A stretch of DNA of 64,000 bases from Bacteroidota bacterium (GTDB lineage: Bacteria > Bacteroidota > Bacteroidia > Bacteroidales > VadinHA17): positions 41,127-105,126 of the forward strand of contig JADFDS010000002.1 in NCBI GenBank assembly GCA_018262715.1, written 5' to 3'. The notes under the pieces were generated by a model. The model was not told the DNA's origin. It saw only the letters and a list, made by a program, of their open reading frames with translations, and ran no database searches. Position 1 is the first letter of the stretch, and every line of letters starts with the position of its first letter. Shown here in pieces: positions 37,589 through 44,795 of the stretch. Position numbers and translations under genes: made by a program.

Positions 37589-37853
37589 AGCTGCCGTGGA
37601 AGTGCCGGCAGCATTCGCAAAGCACGGTTCATGCAGCGAGACTGCGCAGCTGAAGCGCCCTTGCCAGTTAAAACCTATAAAACCAAAAAAGCAGACACAT
37701 AGCTCCCATCTTTTTTGCTCGTTAACCCATTATCTAAATAAGCCCTGACATGACATTGACTGATAGAAAAACTTGACTGATATAAAATTAATAATAAATC
37801 TCGTCAGTTTCCAAGAAAAATTGAAATTATTTAGCGATTTTTTCTATTTTATA

Positions 37854-39218
37854 TTAATTGTCGTATTTTTCTGTCCGCAGGAGACCTAAAATCCACGGAA
37901 TTTTACCTAACCTGTGTGGGTAAAACAGAAAAGCTGCCACTTTGGACCGGCAATTATACCTCCTTTTCATGAATCCGACGGAGGGGAAAATATCGCCAAG
38001 AATGAAAATAAACTTTTTTCGCGGACTCTTCAGCGCCTTCAGGTTCCTCATGAACATCTCGCGCTGACTGATGGATTCGACTGATCCCGGATGGGCCAGC
38101 CTGTTCATGAAACTGGCCACGGCAGCCTCCTGGGCAGCAGAGCTGTCAGCGGCCATGCTCTCAGGCAGTGCCACTCCCCATACCTGCTCCATTACTGTGA
38201 GAACAGCAGCGGTCTCCTTTCTGATGCCCGCCTCTTCCGCCGCAGCAGCCAGCCGGGATATCAGTATTTGTTTGCCATACCGGTCCAGCAACAGGTATAT
38301 GTCTGTCCAGAGTCTCAACTGAAACTCCCCTTTTATCTCATGCTTGTAGATGTGGCTTACCAGGGCGAGGAATGCCGTCATCGGGGGAAGGATGCGAAAT
38401 GTTCCGGTGCCGGGGATACCTGCTCTGCTGCTGGCTAAGGAGCCGGTGTCGGCACCGGCGACTGATTCCCGGGCCAGTCCGGGGCCGATTTCCGTATCAT
38501 GGACAGCTTCTGATTCCCTGGTCACAGCAACATTACGGCCCGGTTCCCGGTCAACCCCGGTAGTAATAATCGAGTCCCTTATCGCCCTCTCCACCATCTC
38601 TTCGCCCTCCGGGCCGAAAAGCCTGTAGTGCAGATCGACGGAGATACCTCCGCGATGCAATTCTGGCAGGTGATTGCCAAGGTCAAGGATGATGTGCCTG
38701 TAGAGCGGCGATTTCAGGGACATGGACCGGAATCCTTCCCTGACAAGTATGTCCCTTGCTCTCAGTGCATCAGAAGGTGCGACAAGCAGATCGGCATCGC
38801 TCATCTGGCGCAGTCCTTTCGAGCCGTAGACAGTATGCTCAAGGGAGAGACCCTTGAGCAGCACCACTTTTATGCCCTCTTGTTCCAGGAGGGCAGTCAC
38901 CCCGGCAGCAGCTTCAGTGATCCATGATACGCGGGCTATCGATTTAAACCTCAACCCCTCCAGAAGAGTCCTTTCCGTCGCCGGCACCTCTCCGGCATGC
39001 CCCAGATCAGATAAATTCTGCCAGATCAGCGCTGCCACACCATGCCTGACAGCCAATCCGGCTAACAGTTTCCACTCATTAAACGACTTAAGCTCCTCTG
39101 CTATCAGTCTCTTTTGCTCAGAGGAGAAATCCATTCTGCTCAGCAGCAGAAGTAAGCTCACTGCCCTCTGGAGTCCTTCGTTGCCTTCTGCCGGCGCTTC
39201 TTTCTCCAACCCGGTCAT
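37854..39218 (-). CDS. Nucleotidyltransferase-fold protein (NTP_transf_5-like)
   Basis: 454 residues. 'EGIKVVLLKGLSLEHTVYG' (about 114-132) and 'LRQMSDADLLVAPSD' (136-150, with the metal-binding D-x-D at 141 and 143) match the family often annotated as nucleotidyltransferase in RiPP and lasso-peptide clusters. The preceding 100 residues are the helical lead-in of that family. A stretch of about 50 low-complexity residues (about 235-290, Gly/Ser/Ala/Arg-rich) interrupts the middle of the protein. Its ATG overlaps the ABC transporter stop by 4 bases. The substrate is unknown; a modification of the exported peptide is the simplest inference from context. Confidence 0.82.
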   Translation of the reverse strand: MTGLEKEAPAEGNEGLQRAVSLLLLLSRMDFSSEQKRLIAEELKSFNEWKLLAGLAVRHGVAALIWQNLSDLGHAGEVPATERTLLEGLRFKSIARVSWITEAAAGVTALLEQEGIKVVLLKGLSLEHTVYGSKGLRQMSDADLLVAPSDALRARDILVREGFRSMSLKSPLYRHIILDLGNHLPELHRGGISVDLHYRLFGPEGEEMVERAIRDSIITTGVDREPGRNVAVTRESEAVHDTEIGPGLARESVAGADTGSLASSRAGIPGTGTFRILPPMTAFLALVSHIYKHEIKGEFQLRLWTDIYLLLDRYGKQILISRLAAAAEEAGIRKETAAVLTVMEQVWGVALPESMAADSSAAQEAAVASFMNRLAHPGSVESISQREMFMRNLKALKSPRKKFIFILGDIFPSVGFMKRRYNCRSKVAAFLFYPHRLGKIPWILGLLRTEKYDN

Positions 39219-41404
39219 CTGTACATTGATTTCTGCCTGGTAAACATGGTAAAATACCTTCCTTCCGCAGCCATCAGCTCTTCATGTGTCCCGGTCTCCA
39301 CTATCCTCCCGCCATCAAGCACAATGATCCTGTCGGCATCACGCACAATGGAGAGCCTGTGACTGATGAAGATGCATGTCCTGCCTCCGGTGATCCGGGA
39401 GAGGTCAGAGAAGATCTCGTATTCAGCGTCGGCATCCAGTGACGAGGAAGGCTCATCAAGTATCAGGACGGGAGATTTGCGGTAAACTGCCCTGGCGATA
39501 GCTATCTTCTGCCACTCGCCCCAGCTGAGTTCCCGTCCTCCTTCGGTATGATGCCCGAGCATGGTGTCATAGCCTTCCGGGAGCGCTTCCAGGAGCCCGC
39601 CTATTCCTGCCGTGGCAGCAGCTCTCCGCACTTCAGCCATGCTTTCCGGTTCCTGTATTTCCTCTTCCGCCTTCCTGCCGGTTGCAGTCACGGCACCCCC
39701 GGCTTCATCACTGCAGTTATTTGTGCCGGATCCCGTCTTCACCCGGGAATAATGCTGCTGACCGTCAATTGCTGACGGCCATCTGTCTCCAAGCCTTATG
39801 TTGTCACCTGCGCTCAGGTAATAGAGCATGAAATTCTGAAACACCACCGAGAAAAGCTTCCGGTATGATCCGGGTTCAATGGCTGAAGCATCGGCACCGT
39901 TGACCATGACCTGTCCCTTGTCAGGCTCATACAGCCGGCAGAGCAGCTTAACCAGCGTGGTCTTGCCCGATCCGTTTGGCCCTACTATTGCCACCTTCTC
40001 TCCCCGGCCAATCCTGACAGTCACATCCTGAAGCGCAGGCAGCGCACCCCCCGGGTAAGTAAAAGTCACCTTCTCCGCTGCAATCTCCCTGAATGATCCA
40101 GGGTCCGGCGCCTTGCTTCCGCCCTCCGATTCGGGCCGGAGATCGAGGAAGCTGAAGAGATCATTAAGGAAGAGCCTGTTCTCGTTAAGTCCGGAATAAC
40201 CGGTGACAGTATCGCGTAGGTAAACCAGCGCCTGCCGGAATGCCACAAGGTACATTGCCAGTTCGCCGGCAGTGATTGAAGAGGCGAGGTACCGCGACGT
40301 TGCATAGATCAATACCCCGGCAAAAGCAGCCACCTTGAGCAGCGAAGCGAGGCTTTCGGGAAGGATGTTTCTCTTCACCGCTTCAAGCTCCGGCTCCTTT
40401 GATGCCCTGAAGTGCTTCCTGAAGAGACTGTCGAAGTAACCGCCGAGGTCAAAGAGCTTCACCTCCCTGGCCGGTTTCTCTCCGGTGAGCAGCCAGCTGA
40501 AGTATGACGCCTGCCGTGAATCTGCCGTCGCCTTCTTGCGGGCCTCCCAGAGCTTCGAAGAGTTGCGGGCCCTGACCAGCAGGAAGGGGATGAAGACAGC
40601 TACCAGGATCAGCAGCGGGACCAGCCCGAAGTTCCTCAGGACAAAAGCCATTGCGATGAAGGAGATCACCCCGCGCAGCAGCAGGATTAAGTCTGACACC
40701 AGCGCTGCGGGCCTCCATGAAATGTCCCTTGCAGCCCGCTCCAGTCTGTCATGGAACAGCGGATCCTCGAAATACTTCAGTCCCAGGATACCGGCATGAT
40801 TATGTATCAGCGATGAGATATGCCCCTCAACCAGGAAGGAGTGCCGCCTGGTAATGTAGGTCCCGGCATAGGAGAGCAGATCGTCAGCCAGGAGGGCAAC
40901 GGCCATGGCAGCTATGAGCCATATGAGGATTGCCGGCATCCCGCCGCCCCAGGGGAGATTTCCGTCGCCGCCCCGGGGGAGACTTCCGGTTCCGCCCAAT
41001 TGGAGACTTCCGGTTCCGCCCAATGGGAGATCCCCGGTTCCGGCAGCAGCCTCAGCAGTGGTTCCCGCTCCCGTCCCCGGACCGGCAATCCCGGAGACTG
41101 TTTCCATTCCCGGTGCCGCACTGAAAGCCTCTGATGCTGTTCCCTCTGCCGTCCCCGAACCGGCAATCCCGGAGACTGTTTCCATTCCCGGTGCCGCACT
41201 GAAAGCCTCTGATGCTGTTCCCTCTGCCATCCCCGAACCGGCAGCCCCTGTCACCTGGTCAACGAAATACCGCAGCAACAACACAGCCAACAGCGGTAAT
41301 AATGCCCTGATGATCAGAATAATGATGCTTATTGCAGTCTCCCTTGCAGAGCTCTCCGCCAGGAGGCCAAGGGCACGCCTTATGGTGTTCCTCTCCGGTT
41401 GCAT
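39215..41404 (-). CDS. ABC exporter (fused membrane and ATPase domains) with repeat-expanded loop
   Basis: 729 residues. An N-terminal membrane domain (first helix about 24-45, second about 157-175, more to about 370) is followed by an ATPase domain with Walker A 'VGPNGSGKTTLVKLL' near 470, signature 'ELSWGEWQKIAIARAVY' near 624, Walker B 'VLILDEPSSSLD' and 'FISHRLS'. 'LSWGE' instead of LSGGQ is a variant seen in peptide exporters. Residues about 52-155, between the first two helices and so on the outside, are low complexity: two 26-residue repeats, then four 8-residue repeats. A second Ser/Thr/Glu-rich insert lies before the signature. No peptidase C39 domain is present. It is translationally coupled to the nucleotidyltransferase gene. 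Confidence 0.88.
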   Translation of the reverse strand: MQPERNTIRRALGLLAESSARETAISIIILIIRALLPLLAVLLLRYFVDQVTGAAGSGMAEGTASEAFSAAPGMETVSGIAGSGTAEGTASEAFSAAPGMETVSGIAGPGTGAGTTAEAAAGTGDLPLGGTGSLQLGGTGSLPRGGDGNLPWGGGMPAILIWLIAAMAVALLADDLLSYAGTYITRRHSFLVEGHISSLIHNHAGILGLKYFEDPLFHDRLERAARDISWRPAALVSDLILLLRGVISFIAMAFVLRNFGLVPLLILVAVFIPFLLVRARNSSKLWEARKKATADSRQASYFSWLLTGEKPAREVKLFDLGGYFDSLFRKHFRASKEPELEAVKRNILPESLASLLKVAAFAGVLIYATSRYLASSITAGELAMYLVAFRQALVYLRDTVTGYSGLNENRLFLNDLFSFLDLRPESEGGSKAPDPGSFREIAAEKVTFTYPGGALPALQDVTVRIGRGEKVAIVGPNGSGKTTLVKLLCRLYEPDKGQVMVNGADASAIEPGSYRKLFSVVFQNFMLYYLSAGDNIRLGDRWPSAIDGQQHYSRVKTGSGTNNCSDEAGGAVTATGRKAEEEIQEPESMAEVRRAAATAGIGGLLEALPEGYDTMLGHHTEGGRELSWGEWQKIAIARAVYRKSPVLILDEPSSSLDADAEYEIFSDLSRITGGRTCIFISHRLSIVRDADRIIVLDGGRIVETGTHEELMAAEGRYFTMFTRQKSMYR
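40940..41035. repeat. Four 24-bp in-frame repeats in the ABC exporter gene
   Basis: They encode the 8-residue series DLPLGGTG / SLQLGGTG / SLPRGGDG / NLPWGGG in the extracytoplasmic loop (residues about 125-154). Coordinates are approximate because the units are imperfect. Confidence 0.75.
41082..41237. repeat. Two 78-bp in-frame tandem repeats in the ABC exporter gene
   Basis: Copies 41082-41159 and 41160-41237 differ at about one base and encode 26-residue units containing 'EGTASEAFSAAPGMETVSGI'. A partial third copy begins at 41238. Near identity points to a recent expansion by slippage or recombination. Confidence 0.9.
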
Positions 41405-41420
41405 CCGATGGTGATATACA

Positions 41421-41428
41421 CAAATATA
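41421..41428 (-). promoter_or_regulatory. Putative -7 box of the ABC-nucleotidyltransferase operon
   Basis: TATATTTG on the minus strand, a full consensus match, 16 bases before the ATG at 41404. No TTG at the usual -33 distance. Confidence 0.5.
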
Positions 41429-41506
41429 GCAAGAAGTGTCATTCCAATCCGGCAGAGCCGAAACTTATAAATTCAATCATAACATCGCCAATAGGATGAG
41501 ATTTCT

Positions 41507-41514
41507 TACTTTTG
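41507..41514 (+). promoter_or_regulatory. Putative -7 box of the beta-helix protein gene
   Basis: TACTTTTG, a full consensus match. It implies an 85-base leader, long for this genome, which contains a T7-G5 run (near 41565-41576) and may be regulatory. Confidence 0.45.
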
Positions 41515-41604
41515 CAACAATTCAGTCTTCTGTCAGTTTAATAATAGATAGGTCAAAGCCATTTTTTTGGGGGAAGCAATGTATCATAAGACTAGGGGTT
41601 TAAC

Positions 41605-44331
41605 ATGAAAAGAATACTGTTACTTTCTGTCCTGGCCGTCATTCAGTTCTTGCCGGTAACAGCACAATTCCTGGGTGATGGAAGTATGGGTAATCCTTAC
41701 AGGGGGACCCTGGCAGGCGCATTCACCATCTCCGGCACCAAATATTTCACCGGGACAATTATTATTGATAACGAACAGCTTACCATCGCTCCGGGAACGA
41801 TACTCATTGCCGCCACCGGTACCTCCGGGATACTTGTTAACGGCACCGGTCAGCTCAATGCCCAGGGGACCTCTTCAAGCAGGATACTGATTACTTCCAA
41901 CAGCGACCTTGACGGCACTTACGGCGAACCGACGGACACATGGGGAAATATCACCCTGATATCCTCAGGGGTAAGCAACATCAGCTACTGTACCATTGAG
42001 AACGGCCGGCGGTTAGCGACCAGGATCGGCTACTACGGAGGCGGACTCTATCTGGGAACATCCTCTGTCACCGTCACCAGCACCACCATCCGGAACTGCA
42101 TCGCCGGTTACGGCGGTGCAATAATAGTTGCGGGAACCACTTCGCCCGTGATATCAGGTTGCATCATAACCGGAAACTCCGCTATCGAACAGGGAGGCGC
42201 CATCTACGTCGCCGGAGGCTCTTCCCCGGTAATCACAAACACCATCATCTACAGCAACAGCTCCCTCTCGACCACACGAAGCGGAGGATCAGTAGCCTCG
42301 ATAGCAAGCTCGCCGAAGATAATAAATACCACCATAGCTTATAGTTCTTCTCCTGCAGCCGGCGGCAAATCAGTCTACCTCGAGAACTCCCCCGATGCGA
42401 GAATAATAAATACAATCATCTGGGGAAGCTCAGACAATATCGGCCTTTCCGGCACTCCTTCATCAGTCATTGAATACTGCGCCATCGAAGGGACTTCACT
42501 GGCAGGATGTTTGACCCTGAACAGTTCCAACACTGACCCGGAGGGTCCGAACTTCACAAATCCGGGAAGCGGCGATTTTACAATTGCCTTTATTTCTCCC
42601 TGCCGCGACAGCGGGACTGACAGCTACCCCGGAGTTACCGTGCCTTTAACCGACTATGCCGGCGGCCAGCGGATCGGACAAACCGATATCGGAGCCTATG
42701 AGATAAGGTACAGCAGGTGGGTGGGAAGGACAACCGACTGGACCCGTCCGCTGGGCTGGGACAAGGGAGTGCGCCCGGGAACCACCGACGTAATCATCCC
42801 GGCAGGAGTGGCAACTTATCCCACTGTTGCACCCGGTCCCTCCTTCACCCTGAACGCAGGACTGACAATGATTATCGAGCCCGGTGCAAGGGTAACCCTC
42901 TCCTCACTGACCAACAACGGCACCCTTGTTCTGCGCGCTGATGCCAATGCCTACGCAACACTTATTACCGGAAGCTATTCAGGTGCTGGCGGAAATGCAA
43001 ACGTCGACCTGTTCCTGACGTCAGGTCCCACCGGCGAATGGTGGCACTATATCGCCTCACCCGCAACAGTGTCAAAAACAGCCTTTACCGATATAGAGCC
43101 CGAGTTGCTGGTACGCTATGACGAATCCAAAGTGCTGACCGACGTGTCTGACGGCTGGCAATGGCATGACGGGTACGGCGGAACCACCCCATTCAGCAAC
43201 CTGAACGCGAAGGAGGGCTATGATGTAAGCGTTGCTTCAGACGTGATCATGACCTACCGCAACCTCAAGTCTCTTACCACCTCCATGGGCAGGATAGACC
43301 TTCCGTTCAGCGGCTCGGGAGGTGACACAACCGTTTTTGGCTACTCCCTCCTCGGCAACTCACTTACATGCGGCATCAACTGGGACCTGGTCACCTACTC
43401 ACATGAGCATAAACTCATAAGGCATGCATATTACCTGAGGACCGCCTCTGGCGAAGAGGCCTCATATGTAAATGGTGTGGGAACGAACGGCGCCACGGCA
43501 CATATTGCACCGCTGCAGGGATTCTTCGTGCGAACACGCGCAACAGGGACATACATCACCATCCCTGACAACGCCCGCGAACACACTGCCGCACCGAGGT
43601 TCAAATCGGCGGAACAAATCCCACTTATAAGACTGCAGTTTTCATCATCCACACAGACCGATGAAACGGTGGTGAGATTCGATCCGGAAGCAACCACCGG
43701 TTTCGACGGGCTTCTCGACGCATCCAAACCATTCAGCCACGTAAAGGGTCACATAAAGATCTATTCTGAAACAGGCGGGGAGAACTACTCCATCAACGCT
43801 ATACCATGGCCCACGCAGAAGACTTCCATACCACTTACCCTCGGGATTCACGAGGCTGGGACATACAAGATCAGCGGCAGCCAGTTCCAGACCTTCGCCG
43901 GATACACTGTCGTTCTGACTGACAGGCTGACGGGGAGCAGGACAGGTCTTGACGGAAAAGCCGGATACTCTTTCCAGGCTGCAGAGGGGACAATCTCGGG
44001 ACGTTTCACACTTGACATCATCCCGGCAGAGAAAAAGGCCATCGCCGCAGGCGAAGAAAACAAACCAGAAGTAATACAGGAGACATCTCTTAGGATTTAC
44101 AGCGCCCCGGGCAGGGTGTGCATTCTCCCGCAGGGAAGCGGATGGGACGGCACCGCCGGCAAAGTCAGGATATTCGATATCACCGGCAGGGTTGTATTCA
44201 TGTCAGACAATGAGCGTCTGTACTCCGGAGAGCTTAAGGAATTCCAGGCCCCGGGTAACGGAGGCCTCCTGATAGTGGAGGTGGTGACCGGGCAAAAGAG
44301 ATATCTCGAGAAAATAGTACTGGCCAGATGA
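41605..44331 (+). CDS. Secreted beta-helix protein with T9SS type A sorting domain
   Basis: 908 residues. A signal peptide (MKRILLLSVLAVIQFLPVTA, cleavage before Q) is followed by a right-handed parallel beta-helix (about 45-365) built from repeats such as 'GGAIYVAGGSSPVITNTIIY' and ending with 'TDIGAYEI', the usual end of choice-of-anchor/polymorphic-membrane-type helices. A middle region (about 370-820) has 'GWDKGVRPGTTDVIIPAG' and 'WWHYIASPA', shared by many Bacteroidota surface proteins. The last 80 residues ('RIFDITGRVVFMSD', 'LLIVEVVTGQKRYLEKIVLA') are a type A sorting domain for export and anchoring by T9SS. It is probably an adhesin or polysaccharide-binding protein. It is divergent from the ABC operon. 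Confidence 0.88.
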   Translation: MKRILLLSVLAVIQFLPVTAQFLGDGSMGNPYRGTLAGAFTISGTKYFTGTIIIDNEQLTIAPGTILIAATGTSGILVNGTGQLNAQGTSSSRILITSNSDLDGTYGEPTDTWGNITLISSGVSNISYCTIENGRRLATRIGYYGGGLYLGTSSVTVTSTTIRNCIAGYGGAIIVAGTTSPVISGCIITGNSAIEQGGAIYVAGGSSPVITNTIIYSNSSLSTTRSGGSVASIASSPKIINTTIAYSSSPAAGGKSVYLENSPDARIINTIIWGSSDNIGLSGTPSSVIEYCAIEGTSLAGCLTLNSSNTDPEGPNFTNPGSGDFTIAFISPCRDSGTDSYPGVTVPLTDYAGGQRIGQTDIGAYEIRYSRWVGRTTDWTRPLGWDKGVRPGTTDVIIPAGVATYPTVAPGPSFTLNAGLTMIIEPGARVTLSSLTNNGTLVLRADANAYATLITGSYSGAGGNANVDLFLTSGPTGEWWHYIASPATVSKTAFTDIEPELLVRYDESKVLTDVSDGWQWHDGYGGTTPFSNLNAKEGYDVSVASDVIMTYRNLKSLTTSMGRIDLPFSGSGGDTTVFGYSLLGNSLTCGINWDLVTYSHEHKLIRHAYYLRTASGEEASYVNGVGTNGATAHIAPLQGFFVRTRATGTYITIPDNAREHTAAPRFKSAEQIPLIRLQFSSSTQTDETVVRFDPEATTGFDGLLDASKPFSHVKGHIKIYSETGGENYSINAIPWPTQKTSIPLTLGIHEAGTYKISGSQFQTFAGYTVVLTDRLTGSRTGLDGKAGYSFQAAEGTISGRFTLDIIPAEKKAIAAGEENKPEVIQETSLRIYSAPGRVCILPQGSGWDGTAGKVRIFDITGRVVFMSDNERLYSGELKEFQAPGNGGLLIVEVVTGQKRYLEKIVLAR

Positions 44332-44376
44332 TCGTCATTGTGAATAAGGGTATATCGTAAGTTGATAAATGTTCAA

Positions 44377-44405
44377 TTGTATAAGGATCAAACAGGTTAT
44401 ATTTG
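44377..44405 (+). promoter_or_regulatory. Promoter of the 60-residue peptide gene
   Basis: TTG at 44377-44379 and TATATTTG at 44398-44405 are 18 bases apart, one of the better promoters in the window. The predicted start near 44411 leaves a leader of about 16 bases. Confidence 0.6.
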
Positions 44406-44426
44406 AGGCGCAGGAGTAAATATTCA

Positions 44427-44609
44427 ATGGGTGAGAAAAAGAGAAGGTATGTCAGGCCGGAAGTAATCCGGATTGAGCTTGACAACTCCATCTCCCTGGT
44501 CATGATGACCGCCGCCCCGCCGCATCCTCCGGGCAGGAGAAGAGGTTCGGGCGACAGCCAGCCTGACAGCCCGTTTTCATCACCCTTCTCCGATAAACCA
44601 TTCTCATAG
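44427..44609 (+). CDS. 60-residue peptide with Ser/Pro-rich tail, unknown function
   Basis: It starts at the ATG 44427; the frame is open from a TTG at 44403, but that lies in the promoter box. Residues 1-28 ('YVRPEVIRIELDNSISLVMM') match a very common Bacteroidota small-protein pattern, K/R-Y-x2-P-x-hydrophobic-x-I-x-L-D-x-x-I-S-L. The rest is Pro/Gly/Arg then Ser-rich (PPHPPGRRRGSGDSQPDS, ending SPFSSPFSDKPFS). There is no signal peptide. The conserved front half with a variable tail looks like a leader-plus-core layout. No function is established for the family. The gene lies between two T9SS cargo genes and 3 kb from the ABC exporter. Confidence 0.75.
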   Translation: MGEKKRRYVRPEVIRIELDNSISLVMMTAAPPHPPGRRRGSGDSQPDSPFSSPFSDKPFS

Positions 44610-44622
44610 ATATACATGGCAG

Positions 44623-44767
44623 CGCCGGGTCCCAGACCCGGCGTGATCATATCCCGTATTGATATCCGTCATTCATCCACGTACCGCCGGGTCCCAGACC
44701 CGGCGTGATCATATCCCGTATTGATATCATCCATACATGCACGTAGCGCCGGGTCTCAGACCCGGCG
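44623..44767. repeat. Three 62-bp tandem repeats, each with a GC-rich hairpin
   Basis: Hairpins CGCCGGGT-N5-ACCCGGCG start at 44623, 44685 and 44747, exactly 62 bases apart. Between them are 41-base spacers with the conserved word TGATCATATCCCGTATTGAT, which itself holds an ATATC/GATAT inverted repeat. The third unit stops after its hairpin. They fill the gap between the convergent peptide and giant adhesin genes and could end transcription from both sides. Confidence 0.92.
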
Positions 44768-44795
44768 CTGCCATGCCCGATGCACATTAGCTGCA

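Larger units (their letters stand above)
37348..37853. other. Long intergenic region between cysS and the nucleotidyltransferase gene
   Basis: About 500 bases without a supportable protein gene. From left to right: degenerate 32-bp tandem repeats (37380-37443), a GC-rich stretch with scattered CCGGCA words (37483-37550), a strong terminator (37554-37588), a structured part with another stem (CTGCCG/CGGCAG near 37585-37611), and an AT-rich stretch (37670-37853). The terminator lies 265 bases beyond the gene it serves, so the transcript has an unusually long 3' region that could carry a small RNA. None could be recognised. Confidence 0.5.

Noticed and set aside
44623..44767. CRISPR array
   Set aside because: Only three units, each self-complementary, and the spacers are near identical rather than unique; no cas genes.
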